Both the position numbers and the translations under genes were made by a program. The notes under the pieces were generated by a model that searched no databases, was not told the DNA's origin, and was given only the letters and a program-made list of their open reading frames with translations. Below are positions 1 through 8,459 of a stretch of DNA of 24,687 nt, in pieces (the first letter of the stretch is position 1; every line of letters begins with the position of its first letter). Source of the DNA: Flavobacteriales bacterium UBA4474 (GTDB lineage: Bacteria; Bacteroidota; Bacteroidia; Flavobacteriales_D; Sanyastnellaceae); assembly GCA_002389295.1 (NCBI GenBank), contig DGOE01000170.1, positions 1 through 24,687 on the forward strand, in the 5' to 3' direction.

Positions 1-431
1 TTGAGCCCAATCCCATTTTCACCTTTCCCATGGGCAATGGGGGCATCTACCCTGTGACCCTTTCGGTGATTGACACCAATGGCTGTCAATCGGCTGTCAC
101 ACGCGAGGTCGAGATTTTCGATTTCTTCAACGTATTCATTCCAAACAGCTTCACGCCCAACAACGACGGGTTCAATGACCTGTGGGCGGTATATGGTACG
201 GATATCGATCCCGACCGTTTTCAAATGTGGATTTACAACCGTTGGGGTCAAGAGGTGTACTTCAACACCGATCCGGAAAAGGGGTGGTTTGGGCAGTCAG
301 ATTACCTCGCAGATGACCCCACACAGTTGTACTATGCCGAAGACGGGATCTACGCATACCGCATCGTCTTGTATTCTGAATCCACCAACGAAAAGCGGGA
401 GATCAAGGGCTACATCAACATCAGCCGATGA
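1..431 (+). CDS. C-terminal fragment of a large T9SS-exported protein (PKD-like end plus CHU_C/gliding motility-associated C-terminal domain)
   Basis: The reading frame (phase of base 3) is open at the left edge, so only the last ~143 residues are seen; the ATG at 30 is internal. The first ~35 visible residues look like the end of a PKD or Ig-like beta-sandwich (YPVTLSVIDTNGC). The rest matches the CHU_C domain: FIPNSFTPNNDGFNDLW, then MWIYNRWGQEVYF, then DGIYAYRIVLY and a final KGYINISR strand. In Bacteroidota this domain is a type B sorting signal, read by the T9SS and left on the cell surface or released. The parent protein is therefore probably a large secreted adhesin-like protein, whose binding partner cannot be judged from this end. 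The gene stops 40 bases before a strong terminator. The domain call is secure; the function of the whole protein is unknown. Confidence 0.9.
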   Translation, partial: EPNPIFTFPMGNGGIYPVTLSVIDTNGCQSAVTREVEIFDFFNVFIPNSFTPNNDGFNDLWAVYGTDIDPDRFQMWIYNRWGQEVYFNTDPEKGWFGQSDYLADDPTQLYYAEDGIYAYRIVLYSESTNEKREIKGYINISR

Positions 432-471
432 TGGCATGGGCTTCGCCCTCGCAATGACCTGCCCTCCCACG

Positions 472-501
472 AAAAAGGCCGCCCGTTAAGGCGGCCTTTT
501 T
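472..501. terminator. Bidirectional intrinsic terminator
   Basis: A perfect 12-bp stem (472-483 with 490-501, AAAAAGGCCGCC / GGCGGCCTTTTT) closes a 6-base loop (484-489). The GC core is flanked by a T-run on each strand, so it can stop the plus-strand gene ending at 431 and the minus-strand block ending at 535. Its place between two convergent genes is what a shared terminator needs. Confidence 0.9.
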
Positions 502-534
502 CTTTGGGGTGCAGTGCGCAGCGGTGCGGTGGAT

Positions 535-2448
535 TTACTTCCAATCCAACAGTTCGTCCATGGTCCCTGTGGCCACGGCGTGGTATCCAGGGCGGGCTTT
601 GCGGTAGATGTCCCGCGCCATGTCCAGGTTGTCGGTTTCTTTCATGGCCCGGTACAAGGGCGTGAGGAATTTGCGGCGTCCGACCTCCACCAGGAACTGT
701 TCCACCCTGGGATAGGTGGGGGTGTAACCGCTGCGGATGGCCTGTTCCATCCAAGCAAAGAGGACCTCGTTATTGCCGGTGGAGCCAATGCCCCAGGCCG
801 CGTCGAGTTCGGCCATGCGCGCTGCGGGGGTGTCGTCGGCGATGTTGGATAGGAAGCGGTACCGCTCCTGATAGATCCAGTCGTTCCATGGCAGATCAGC
901 GGTCGCCAAACGCCCTGACTCCCATGAGGCGAGGGTGGTGTCTACGCGCTCGATGCGCGGGCTGGCGACCTTGGGGCAGTTGTCCGGCAGGCCGGGGCCA
1001 TAGATCCAGTTTTCCAGCCCGACTGCGGTCTTTTCATCGGGGTCGCTCAAGAGTGTGCGGTCCAGGTATTCTACGAACCGCTCGGTGTCCATGCCCTTGA
1101 AGGCGTAGGCTTCGAAGTACCCCTTCAACCAATCGTCGAAGCGCTCGCGGCCGACGGTTTCTTCCATCAAACGCAAGAAGAAGTAGCCCTTGTCGTAGGC
1201 GATGGCGGTCATGCCGTCATCGGGGTTGCGGCCGGCGAGATGCAGCTTGAGGTGGGTGTCGTCGGGATTGAGGTCGCTGATGGCATCGACCTCGTCGACC
1301 AGTCCCTGGTAGCTCAGGGTGGCGAGCATTTCGCTTGTTTCGCGGCCGTAAACAGCCTCCATGATGCGCTGCTCAAAGTAGACGGTGAAGCCCTCGTTGA
1401 GCCAGAAGTCATCCCAGGTGGCGTTGGTGACGAGGTTGCCGCTCCAAGAATGCGCCAACTCGTGGGCCACCAGCGCCACCAGCGAACGGTCGCCCGCGAT
1501 GATGGTGGGGGTGGCAAAGGTCAGGCGGGGGTTTTCCATGCCGCCAAACGGGAAGGCAGCGGGCAGGATGAGCAGGTCGTAACGGTCCCAGGCGTAGCGG
1601 CCATAGAGTTCTTCTGCAGCCAGCAAGAGCTGCTCCATTTCGGCGAATTCATATGCCGCGTCTTCGATCAGCTCAGGAACGGCGTAAACAGCGCAGCGGT
1701 CGCCCACGGACCGGAATTCCACTTCGCCCACAGCCAGGGCGAGCAGGTAGGCGGGAATGGGCTGGGCCATGCGGAAAGCGTAACGGCCATCGCTGCTCAT
1801 TTCCGTGGGGTTCTCGGCACTCATCAGGGCCATTAAGCCCTGCGGTACCTCCACTTCCGCATCATAAGAGAACCGGATGCCGGGGCTGTCCTGCACGGGC
1901 ATCCAGGTGCGGGCGAGGATGGCCTGGCTTTGGGTAAACAAAAAGGGTGACTTCTCGCCTTGGGCCTCTACCCAGAGGAGGGCATCCGCGCCGGGATCAG
2001 AGGTGTATTGAATGGCGACCTGCTTGCTGCCCGGTGCGATGGGCACGCTGAGGGGCTGGCCCAGAAAGGGCTGCGCTGCCCCCAGGGCGAACTCGACGGG
2101 TGCGCCATCCACGGTGACGGCGGCGATGGCCAATTCATGGGTGTCAAAGACAATGCGCTCGGCGTCTGCGGCCACTTCGATGTCATAGGTGGCGGTACCG
2201 GAGATGGTGCGGGCGTCGAAATCCACCTTGGCCTTCCAGTTGAGGTGGGTGATGCGGGCTTCTTCCGGCCGGGCGAAGCTGTGTTGGTCGGTGACTTGTT
2301 TCATGGCGGCAATGCGTTGGGCCTTGGCGCTCGGGGCGCTGGAATTCGTGCTGTCCGAAGGGCTTTCTCCTTCTGAGCAACCTGCCAGCAGCAGGGTACC
2401 AGACAGGACAAGGGCCAACATCCGCGACGTGGCGAGGTGCAGGTTCAT
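535..2448 (-). CDS. M1 family aminopeptidase, leukotriene A4 hydrolase-like, predicted lipoprotein
   Basis: 637 residues. This is a zinc metallopeptidase expected to remove N-terminal residues from peptides. The N-terminus has a hydrophobic stretch ending in a lipobox (LLLAGC, Cys ~24), so it is probably lipid-anchored outside the cytoplasm. The exopeptidase motif GGMEN is at 302-306, and the zinc site is HELAH at 329-333 with the third ligand Glu352 in LNEGF, exactly 19 residues after the second His. The alpha-helical C-terminal third (about 480-637, LDAAWGIGSTGNNEV onward) resembles the LTA4H C-terminal domain, as does the overall length. The ATG lies 9 bases after the bioY stop, so it is likely last in the operon, followed by the 472-501 terminator. 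Family assignment is firm. Substrate is unknown, and epoxide hydrolase activity should not be assumed. Confidence 0.93.
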   Translation of the reverse strand: MNLHLATSRMLALVLSGTLLLAGCSEGESPSDSTNSSAPSAKAQRIAAMKQVTDQHSFARPEEARITHLNWKAKVDFDARTISGTATYDIEVAADAERIVFDTHELAIAAVTVDGAPVEFALGAAQPFLGQPLSVPIAPGSKQVAIQYTSDPGADALLWVEAQGEKSPFLFTQSQAILARTWMPVQDSPGIRFSYDAEVEVPQGLMALMSAENPTEMSSDGRYAFRMAQPIPAYLLALAVGEVEFRSVGDRCAVYAVPELIEDAAYEFAEMEQLLLAAEELYGRYAWDRYDLLILPAAFPFGGMENPRLTFATPTIIAGDRSLVALVAHELAHSWSGNLVTNATWDDFWLNEGFTVYFEQRIMEAVYGRETSEMLATLSYQGLVDEVDAISDLNPDDTHLKLHLAGRNPDDGMTAIAYDKGYFFLRLMEETVGRERFDDWLKGYFEAYAFKGMDTERFVEYLDRTLLSDPDEKTAVGLENWIYGPGLPDNCPKVASPRIERVDTTLASWESGRLATADLPWNDWIYQERYRFLSNIADDTPAARMAELDAAWGIGSTGNNEVLFAWMEQAIRSGYTPTYPRVEQFLVEVGRRKFLTPLYRAMKETDNLDMARDIYRKARPGYHAVATGTMDELLDWK

Positions 2449-2457
2449 GGGGGCAAA

Positions 2458-3018
2458 TTACGCCCGCGAGGCTGTGGCGCGTAACGCGAGCACTGTGAGG
2501 AGCAATCCGAGCGTCGATTTGATCAGGACGGGCTTGTAGAGCCTGTTGAGCAAGGCGGGGATGTCCAGTTCAGGACTGAATTTCATCTGCCAAGGAATGC
2601 CCATGGCGAGAATGACCGCATGTCCCAGGATCATGCCGAACCCCACGCGCAGGTAGCGCTCGCGGTCTTTGGTTTCATCGGGCAAATCCGTCACCATGGC
2701 ACCCAAGACCAACGCGGCGACAGGCATGCCCATCAGGTATCCACCGGTGGGACCGGAAAGCACCTCCACGCCGCTGCGGTAATGGGCAAATACAGGCAAG
2801 CCAAACGTACCCAAGGCGAGATAGGCGAGGACTCCTGCCACGCCGCCACGCCAGCCAAACATCAAAGGCAGCCAGCAAACGAGCAGCGATTGCAGGCTGA
2901 GCGGCAAGCCCTGTTCGAGGTCAAAGACGAGCGGACCGAGCAGGCCGAGGGTGGCCGCCGTGATCAGGGCGGTGAGGGGCCAGGTGATGCCGCGCTGTGC
3001 GAGGGAGGTTTCGAACAT
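2458..3018 (-). CDS. bioY: BioY-family biotin transporter substrate-binding subunit (ECF S component)
   Basis: About 186 residues, mostly hydrophobic, with five to six likely membrane segments. Family features are the LSLQSLLVCWLPLMFGWRGG segment, the LAYLALGTFGLPVFA helix and the GPTGGYLMGMP loop, which is diagnostic of BioY. BioY captures biotin in the inner membrane and works with an ECF ATPase/T module, or in some bacteria apparently without one. No ecfA or ecfT is present in this window. The frame extends to a GTG at 3060, but that would overlap the upstream peptidase gene by 31 bases; the ATG at 3018 (MFETSLAQRG) lies 11 bases after its stop and is preferred. No biotin synthesis gene is adjacent, which fits a scavenging role. 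Confidence 0.9.
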   Translation of the reverse strand: MFETSLAQRGITWPLTALITAATLGLLGPLVFDLEQGLPLSLQSLLVCWLPLMFGWRGGVAGVLAYLALGTFGLPVFAHYRSGVEVLSGPTGGYLMGMPVAALVLGAMVTDLPDETKDRERYLRVGFGMILGHAVILAMGIPWQMKFSPELDIPALLNRLYKPVLIKSTLGLLLTVLALRATASRA

Positions 3019-3029
3019 TGCTGGTGCGT

Positions 3030-4892
3030 TCAGGGTGTTGGAGCGCTGCCTGCGCGCCACTCCTGCAACAGCCCGGAGTCCAGGTTCACCTTGTTGTTTT
3101 TTCGGTCGGCGTCAGCTGTCCAGCCTTTGGGGTCGATTTCGATGCTGCAGCCAGGCAACGACTGGGGCAAGGCGATGGTGTAGGTGGGATGGGTCCAGGG
3201 CCAAGGGGAGAGCAGCACTTCTCCTTCGGACAAGGGGCGGTGACCTTGCGTGACGACCTGTGGGATGTGGTGGTCCATCACTTGCCCGTCAGCGGTGGTG
3301 ATGCGCAGGTCTACGGGCAAGGGCAGCTTTCCGATGCGCTCCAATGTGATGTAGGTGCTGTCGCTGGTGACGCGCACCGCGCCAATGGCCGCGTCCACGT
3401 GGTGCGTGGTGTTGAGCATGTACTGGAAATAGGTGTCGAGCTCGAGGCCGCTTTCGCGCTCCATGACCCGTTTGAAGTCCATGGGGCCGGGGTGGCGGAA
3501 GGACCACTCGTTGAAGTACCGCTTGACGCCGGCATTGCGCGCGTCCTCGCCGATGACCGCGGCAAGTTGGTTGAGCAAGACTTCACCTTTGCTGTAAGCG
3601 CCCGTGCCGTAGGCCCGGTTGGTCACGTAGTGGTCCGCATGGGTGGAAAGCGGCTCCTCGCCACCGTCGCGCACGAGGTTGAGGTAGCCGCCATAGGCCC
3701 AGTAATGCGGTTCTCTGACGGCCTCGCTGAATTCCTCTGCCATGAATTCAGATTCAATCCAAGAGGTAAAGCCCTCGTCCATCCATTCGTGCAGGCTCTC
3801 ATTGGTGGCCAGCAGCCCCTGAAACCAGGCGTGCGCCATCTCATGGGCGGTGACACCGACGAGGCTGCGCAGCTTTCGGTTGCCTCGAATGAGGGTGCAC
3901 ATGGGGTATTCCATGCCGCCGTCTCCGCCCTCGATCACCGTGTATTGTGGCCAGGGGTAATCGCCCACGTGTTGGGAGTAGTAGCGCATGGCCCGTTCCG
4001 TGATGGCGGGCAGTTCATTCCACGCCCCATAGGAGGTGTCGGCCTGGCGGATGAAGTGCAGGGTCGGCCCATCTTCCATGTCCAGCACGTCGTGCACGAA
4101 ATCGGGGTCTGCGGCCCAGGCAAAGTCGTGCACGTCTTCGGCGGTGAAGTGCCAGTCGATGGTGCCGTCTTGGGGCGTGTCGGCACTGCTGTATCCGTGG
4201 CCACATTCATCGGGGTTTTGCAGGGCGCCTGTGCCGCCAATCATGTAGGCTGCATCCATGTGGATGGTGACATCGAAATCACCCCAGACGCCGTGGAATT
4301 CCCGACCGATATAGGGGTTGGTGTGCCAGCCGTGGTGGTCGTACTCACAGACTTTGGGGTACCACTGTGTCATGCTGAACTCCACGCCTTGCTTGTTCAT
4401 CCAACCGGAGCGGCGGATCTGGCGGGGCACTTGCGCGTCCCACTCGAGGTGGATCTTGGCCTTTTTGCCAGGGGCGAGTGCCTTGGGCAGGGTCAACCAC
4501 CCAATGGTGCCCGAAGCGGAAAAATCGGCTGCAGCCTTGCCCACACGGGCTTGGGTCACGCGGATCCATCCTTGCTCGTCTTCGGGCAAGCCGGCGATGC
4601 GGTCGCCCACGCGGGAATCGGGGTCGGCGATGTTGCGGCTGCGCACATCCATCATGCTGCCGGGTTGGAAGGCGTTGAAGAACAGGTGGAACGGGATGCG
4701 GTCCAGCGCGTCCGGGCTGTTGTTGGTATAGGTCACGTCCATGCTGCCAGCGTACTGGTGCACAGGCGCATCGACGGTGATGTCCATGGTGTAATCCACG
4801 GCTTGCTGCCAGCCCGGATACTGGGCCAGGGCGCATACCGGTGCGGAGAGGAGCAGGAAGGAAAACAGGAGGGGGCGAATCGTTGCGTACAT
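3030..4892 (-). CDS. M1 family metallopeptidase, exported
   Basis: About 620 residues from the ATG at 4892, which gives a clean signal peptide (MYATIRPLLFSFLLLSAPVC, then ALAQ). An ATG at 4913 overlaps the upstream stop (TGATG) and is a possible coupled start; a TTG at 4916 is less likely. The M1 signature is complete: GGMEYPM at 325-331, HEMAH at 350-354, and third zinc ligand Glu373 in MDEGF. The N-terminal half has the MTQWYPKV ... GWHTNPYIGREFHGVWGDFD pattern seen in Bacteroidota M1 peptidases. It lacks the LTA4H-type helical C-terminus of the other M1 gene, so the two are distinct subfamilies and not a recent tandem duplication. There is no obvious T9SS tail, so it is probably periplasmic. 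Substrate is unknown. Confidence 0.92.
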   Translation of the reverse strand: MYATIRPLLFSFLLLSAPVCALAQYPGWQQAVDYTMDITVDAPVHQYAGSMDVTYTNNSPDALDRIPFHLFFNAFQPGSMMDVRSRNIADPDSRVGDRIAGLPEDEQGWIRVTQARVGKAAADFSASGTIGWLTLPKALAPGKKAKIHLEWDAQVPRQIRRSGWMNKQGVEFSMTQWYPKVCEYDHHGWHTNPYIGREFHGVWGDFDVTIHMDAAYMIGGTGALQNPDECGHGYSSADTPQDGTIDWHFTAEDVHDFAWAADPDFVHDVLDMEDGPTLHFIRQADTSYGAWNELPAITERAMRYYSQHVGDYPWPQYTVIEGGDGGMEYPMCTLIRGNRKLRSLVGVTAHEMAHAWFQGLLATNESLHEWMDEGFTSWIESEFMAEEFSEAVREPHYWAYGGYLNLVRDGGEEPLSTHADHYVTNRAYGTGAYSKGEVLLNQLAAVIGEDARNAGVKRYFNEWSFRHPGPMDFKRVMERESGLELDTYFQYMLNTTHHVDAAIGAVRVTSDSTYITLERIGKLPLPVDLRITTADGQVMDHHIPQVVTQGHRPLSEGEVLLSPWPWTHPTYTIALPQSLPGCSIEIDPKGWTADADRKNNKVNLDSGLLQEWRAGSAPTP

Positions 4893-4912
4893 GGCGGCCG
4901 CGAAGGTAGCCA

Positions 4913-5584
4913 TCAACCTGACTGCAGGCCTGCGCGCAGAAACTGACGTACGCCGGCGGCGGCGTCGAAGTGGGCCATCACGGTATCGAGGAGTCCGTCG
5001 GTTGTGACTTCATCTACTGACAGCTCCGCCATGTAAAAGAACTGCTTGTTCAAGATGTGTGGACAGGTTTCCGCTGCCGCCTGAAATTCCTTGGGAAGCC
5101 GGACGTTGCGCGCACCTTGAAGCGCGCCGTAGGCCGACTTGAATCCAGGGGCTTCAAGCAGCGCATTGAACTTATCCGGTTGGGCCGCGATGTGCTCGCG
5201 GAGGATGTAGAGGTCGTCTTTTTCGACCCAGTAGGCGCCGCCGCCCACCACCAGTTTTTCTGCGTCGAAGTGGACATACAACCCCGGGTCACCGCTCTTT
5301 TTGCCTCCGGGGGCAATGCCGGCAGAGACGTGTGTTTTGTACGGGCGCTTGTCTTTTGAGAACCGGGTGTCGCGGTTGATCCTGAAGATGCAGTGTTTGG
5401 CTTCGACCTCAGCAAAGGCGGGCTCGCGCTCTGCGCAGGCGGCGATCAGGTCGCCCACAAAACTTTTGAAGGGATCGCGCAAAGCCTGTTCGTAGGTCTT
5501 GCGGTTTTCTGCAAACCAATCGCGTTCGTTGTGGGTGGCGATGTCGGAGAGAAACCGGAGCGCTTCGGGCGTGAAATGGGCCAT
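4913..5584 (-). CDS. DUF2461 (TIGR02453-type) domain protein
   Basis: 223 residues, the usual length for the family. Typical features are the start FTPEALRFLSDIATHNERDW with FAENRKTYE, then FRINRDTRFSKDKRPYKTH near residues 70-90, and GLYVHFDAEKLVVGGGAYW. The function of DUF2461 is not established. It has no signal peptide or membrane segment, so it is expected to be cytoplasmic. The start is 21 bases downstream of the glycosyltransferase stop, and the stop overlaps the possible upstream start of the M1 peptidase, so it reads as an internal operon member. No link to the neighbours' functions can be drawn from sequence. Confidence 0.9.
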   Translation of the reverse strand: MAHFTPEALRFLSDIATHNERDWFAENRKTYEQALRDPFKSFVGDLIAACAEREPAFAEVEAKHCIFRINRDTRFSKDKRPYKTHVSAGIAPGGKKSGDPGLYVHFDAEKLVVGGGAYWVEKDDLYILREHIAAQPDKFNALLEAPGFKSAYGALQGARNVRLPKEFQAAAETCPHILNKQFFYMAELSVDEVTTDGLLDTVMAHFDAAAGVRQFLRAGLQSG

Positions 5585-5605
5585 GAATTCAGATGAAAAA
5601 GGGGC

Positions 5606-7123
5606 TCAAGGACAGGGGAGGGCTTCTTCAGTGGCGTACACCATGATCCGCTCCACGGAATTGATGGGGTTGAGTTCGTGCAGCCAGCGGTCTATGCGGC
5701 TGGGCTTGATGGTGGTCACATAGCGCAAACCGGGCATGGCGGTCTTGTATTCGCCAACAGCTTCTCCGAGGCGACGCCCCCCTTGAAAGAGGATGTACTC
5801 GGGCGGATTGGCGCACCAACGGGAAGCGACAGCGGCGGGATCTTCGCGGACGTCGCGCCGGTTGTCGATGTGGGGATACTTCCAGATGCCGCTGTAAAAC
5901 TGAGGGGGCATGGCGCCGCTGTCGACTTGAACCATGGCGTAGTCTTTTGCCCCGTTTTGGTACAAAAAATCCATGGCGGCAACCCGCGTGTGCTTGCCGG
6001 AATAGGGTACTGTAAATACGGTCAAAACCAAGGAGATCGCCCAGAATGTCGCCCAAGCCCCGCGTTCCAGCATGCGGTGGCGGCTCCACCATTTGCTCTG
6101 TTGGGACCACAATGCCCAGCCGGCATAACCCAAGGCCATCAAGGCGGGCACAACCGGCAAGATGAACCGCTCTTGTTTGTTGATGAAGGCGCTGTGAAAT
6201 GCCAGAAAGCACAAAACGGGGACGGCCACGCGCCACCATGTTTGAGGGGCCTGTCGCCTGTGGAAAGCACCCCACAGCAGCATCAGGCTCACTGGAGGAA
6301 CCAACAGTCCAAGCAAGGTCAGGATGTACTGGTACCACGGTCCTGTCGGGTAATTGCCCGCGTGGGTGGCGTTGTATTCGATGTAGCCCCTCAATTGCAC
6401 AAAGGGCCGGCCCCAGACGTAGAGGTCCGGTGCCTGCATGAGGGCAAACGTGGCCAAGGCTGTGGTTCCGATGGCGATCAGGGCCTTCAATTGTCGTTGC
6501 GCGAGCATTACAGGTACGAGTCCGATGCCCACCAGTCCGCACTGGTAGCGCAAGCCTGTGGCTACGCCGATTCCGATGCCAGCCAGCACCATGTCGGTGT
6601 TGCTGGGCGCACGGTTTTTTGCCAGCGCCCAAAACGCCACCATGAGGGGCGGGATGCAGACCATCTCCACGAGCTGGTGCACGGACAGCAGTGGCCAAAG
6701 CCCCCCTGCGGCCAGGAGCCAGGCCACGGTCACAGCGGCCGTGCGTTTGTTGGGGACCAATGCGCGCGTCAGGAGATAGCCCAACAACACGGTGCTCATG
6801 CTGTACAAGGCGTGGAGGAGCCGGAGTACAAGTGCTTGATTTGAAGGTGATTGTGGCCCAACTGATTGAAACAGTTCAAAAAGCAGGTATTGGCTGCCCA
6901 CGTATGCGAAATTGGCGGGATGTACCTCTGGATCCGTCCCTTGATTCCATGGCAACCAGTTGTTGTAGTCTTCGCCATCGGCCCAGCTGGCCGCTACTTC
7001 CACCACCAGAAAATGGTCGTCGTGCATGAGGTAGCCTGCGCCGAAGGTGGCGGCAGCCAAGCGCAAGAGCAGCCCTGCGGCGAGCGGAAGAAACAGGGGA
7101 TGTCGGATCCAAGCGGCTGTCAC
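5606..7123 (-). CDS. GT-C membrane glycosyltransferase, Alg9/GPI mannosyltransferase-like (GT22)
   Basis: About 505 residues with roughly ten membrane segments and a soluble C-terminal part (~390-505). An early acidic pair in YLMHDDHFLVVE lies in the first external loop, as in GT-C enzymes, where such acids are catalytic. The later HSAFINKQERFILPVVPALM segment matches the conserved H-x(n)-KxERFxLP pattern of the Alg9-like family. Such enzymes move a sugar, often mannose, from a polyprenyl-phosphate donor onto a glycan or lipid acceptor at the membrane. The frame reaches a TTG at 7138, but the GTG at 7123 forms a GTGA overlap with the ribH stop and leaves a good first membrane helix (WIRHPLFLPLAAGLLLRL). 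Acceptor and exact donor are unknown; another GT-C family such as GT39-like is the alternative. Confidence 0.82.
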   Translation of the reverse strand: MTAAWIRHPLFLPLAAGLLLRLAAATFGAGYLMHDDHFLVVEVAASWADGEDYNNWLPWNQGTDPEVHPANFAYVGSQYLLFELFQSVGPQSPSNQALVLRLLHALYSMSTVLLGYLLTRALVPNKRTAAVTVAWLLAAGGLWPLLSVHQLVEMVCIPPLMVAFWALAKNRAPSNTDMVLAGIGIGVATGLRYQCGLVGIGLVPVMLAQRQLKALIAIGTTALATFALMQAPDLYVWGRPFVQLRGYIEYNATHAGNYPTGPWYQYILTLLGLLVPPVSLMLLWGAFHRRQAPQTWWRVAVPVLCFLAFHSAFINKQERFILPVVPALMALGYAGWALWSQQSKWWSRHRMLERGAWATFWAISLVLTVFTVPYSGKHTRVAAMDFLYQNGAKDYAMVQVDSGAMPPQFYSGIWKYPHIDNRRDVREDPAAVASRWCANPPEYILFQGGRRLGEAVGEYKTAMPGLRYVTTIKPSRIDRWLHELNPINSVERIMVYATEEALPCP

Positions 7124-7632
7124 AGCCCGGTTCCCCAATTGGCGCCCGACGCCAGTTTTGTCCGGAGCAGGGCCATTTGCAGGGCCGCCACGGCCGCTTC
7201 CACGCCCTTGTTGCCGTGTTGGCCTCCCGCGCGGGCACGCGACTGGTCTATGTTGTCATCTGTGAGGACACAGAAGGCCACCGGGCGGTCGTTGTCAAGT
7301 CCCACGCGCAATGTGCCTTGCGCGGTGGATTGGCAAACGAAGTCAAAGTGTGCCGTCTCGCCACGGATCACGCTGCCGATCGCGATGACGGCGTCACAAC
7401 CGGCGTGCCTGAGAAGCCATTGGCTGGCCAAGGGCAGCTCGAAACTGCCCGGGACGCTGTGCATGCGGATGTCGGTTACCCCGGCTTTTTTCAAAACCGC
7501 CAATGCCCCGTCTCGCAAGGCATGGGTGATTTCAGGGTTCCATTCGGCCACGGCCAGACCCACCCTCAAGGACGCGCTGCCCTGAAGGCTTTCCGCATCA
7601 TAGGCGGACAGGTCGTGTCCTTCCGTGGCCAT
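7120..7632 (-). CDS. ribH: 6,7-dimethyl-8-ribityllumazine synthase
   Basis: 170 residues. It condenses 5-amino-6-ribitylaminouracil with 3,4-dihydroxy-2-butanone 4-phosphate, the penultimate step of riboflavin synthesis, in the cytoplasm. Diagnostic segments are AEWNPEIT (29-36, aromatic Trp31 in the pyrimidine pocket), VPGSFELP (60-67), AIGSVIRGETAHFDFVC (84-100, general base His95) and PVAFCVLTDDNIDQSRAR (117-134, Arg133 in the phosphate site). All key positions are present and the length is normal. It starts 12 bases after the TPR gene, and its TGA overlaps the GTG of the next gene. No other rib genes are in the window. Confidence 0.97.
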   Translation of the reverse strand: MATEGHDLSAYDAESLQGSASLRVGLAVAEWNPEITHALRDGALAVLKKAGVTDIRMHSVPGSFELPLASQWLLRHAGCDAVIAIGSVIRGETAHFDFVCQSTAQGTLRVGLDNDRPVAFCVLTDDNIDQSRARAGGQHGNKGVEAAVAALQMALLRTKLASGANWGTGL

Positions 7633-7644
7633 GGACAGGCCTGA

Positions 7645-8319
7645 TCAGTTGATGAGGGCCGCCGCCAGGCCTTCCGCCGTCGCTTTGACGTTGGAGGTCG
7701 GGTAGTCAGCTACGATGCGGTCGAGCTTGTCTTTTGCTGCCCCGCGGTCGCCCAGCTCAAGGTCCACCAGTGCACCTTTGTACAAGGCAATGGGGGACAG
7801 GTAGTCTTCACCGATGGAACTGCGGCTCGCGCTGGCAGCCTTGTTGAAAGCGCTGGAAGCGGCACTGTAATCGCCGAGCTCCACTGCGCAGTCCCCAATG
7901 TTGATTTGAGACAGCACGGAGAGGACGTCGTCCTGGAGTCCAGCCTCTTCAAAGGCTTCGATGGCGCCTTGGTAATCCCCCTGGCTGCGGAGGATGGTGC
8001 CGATTTCGTAGCGCGCACGGGCAGCCGCTGTGGTGCCATCGTGCTCATCCACGATGTCGTACAGACCGGGGTAGAGGCCATCGCCGTTCAAGGCGAGGTC
8101 CACGCTGTCCATCATGAAGTACTGTTCGGAGCGCCAAGCATTTTCGTTGGCTTCCAGTTCGGCGGGTTCGGTGACGAGCTTGCCGTAGCCCACAACGCTA
8201 ACGATGACAAGAGCCACAGCGCCAATGGCCATGGTGAGGTTGCGGCTGTTGTTCTCAATGAACTGTTCCGTCTTGTCCGAAAGGTCTTGCGGCGCGCCGG
8301 AGGTGTTTTTGTCGGCCAT
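7645..8319 (-). CDS. Membrane-anchored tetratricopeptide repeat protein (YfgM-like layout)
   Basis: About 224 residues. A hydrophilic N-terminus is followed by one membrane helix at ~28-46 (LTMAIGAVALVIVSVVGYG) and then helical TPR-type repeats: AARARYEIGTILRSQGDYQG, INIGDCAVELGDYSAASSAF, and PIALYKGALVDLELGDRGAA. An N-in anchor plus outer TPR domain resembles the YfgM / Tetratricopeptide_21 group, which in E. coli assists export at SecYEG; applying that role here is inference. The frame extends to 8418, but the ATG at 8319 (MADKNTSGAPQ) is the sensible start, since further extension adds low-quality sequence in the divergent promoter region. It is the first gene of the seven-gene minus-strand block. 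Confidence 0.85.
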   Translation of the reverse strand: MADKNTSGAPQDLSDKTEQFIENNSRNLTMAIGAVALVIVSVVGYGKLVTEPAELEANENAWRSEQYFMMDSVDLALNGDGLYPGLYDIVDEHDGTTAAARARYEIGTILRSQGDYQGAIEAFEEAGLQDDVLSVLSQINIGDCAVELGDYSAASSAFNKAASASRSSIGEDYLSPIALYKGALVDLELGDRGAAKDKLDRIVADYPTSNVKATAEGLAAALIN

Positions 8320-8415
8320 GGAGGTCGTATCCTGGTTGTTTCTTGATAAGCTTCGGGATTCACAGTGGAAAACCCTGAACGCATCTACGGGCAGTTGACC
8401 CACTTTTGCGGACGG

Positions 8416-8443
8416 CAAAAATAGCCAAAGTGACCGAGTCCAA
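8416..8443 (-). promoter_or_regulatory. Candidate promoter of the TPR-ribH operon
   Basis: On the minus strand, TATTTTTG (8423-8416) fits the Bacteroidota -7 consensus TAnnTTTG exactly, and a TTG (8443-8441) lies 17 bases upstream where a -33 element is expected. Transcription would begin near 8409, giving a ~90-base leader before the ATG at 8319. It sits in the divergent gap beside recF. Prediction from consensus only. Confidence 0.45.
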
Positions 8444-8459
8444 GACTTCCCCCATCAGC

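Noticed and set aside
2997..4946. 649-residue plus-strand frame opposite the second M1 peptidase
   Set aside because: It is antisense to an M1 gene with HEMAH and GGMEY intact; the translation is low-complexity Val/Gly/His-rich with no motif. Composition artefact.
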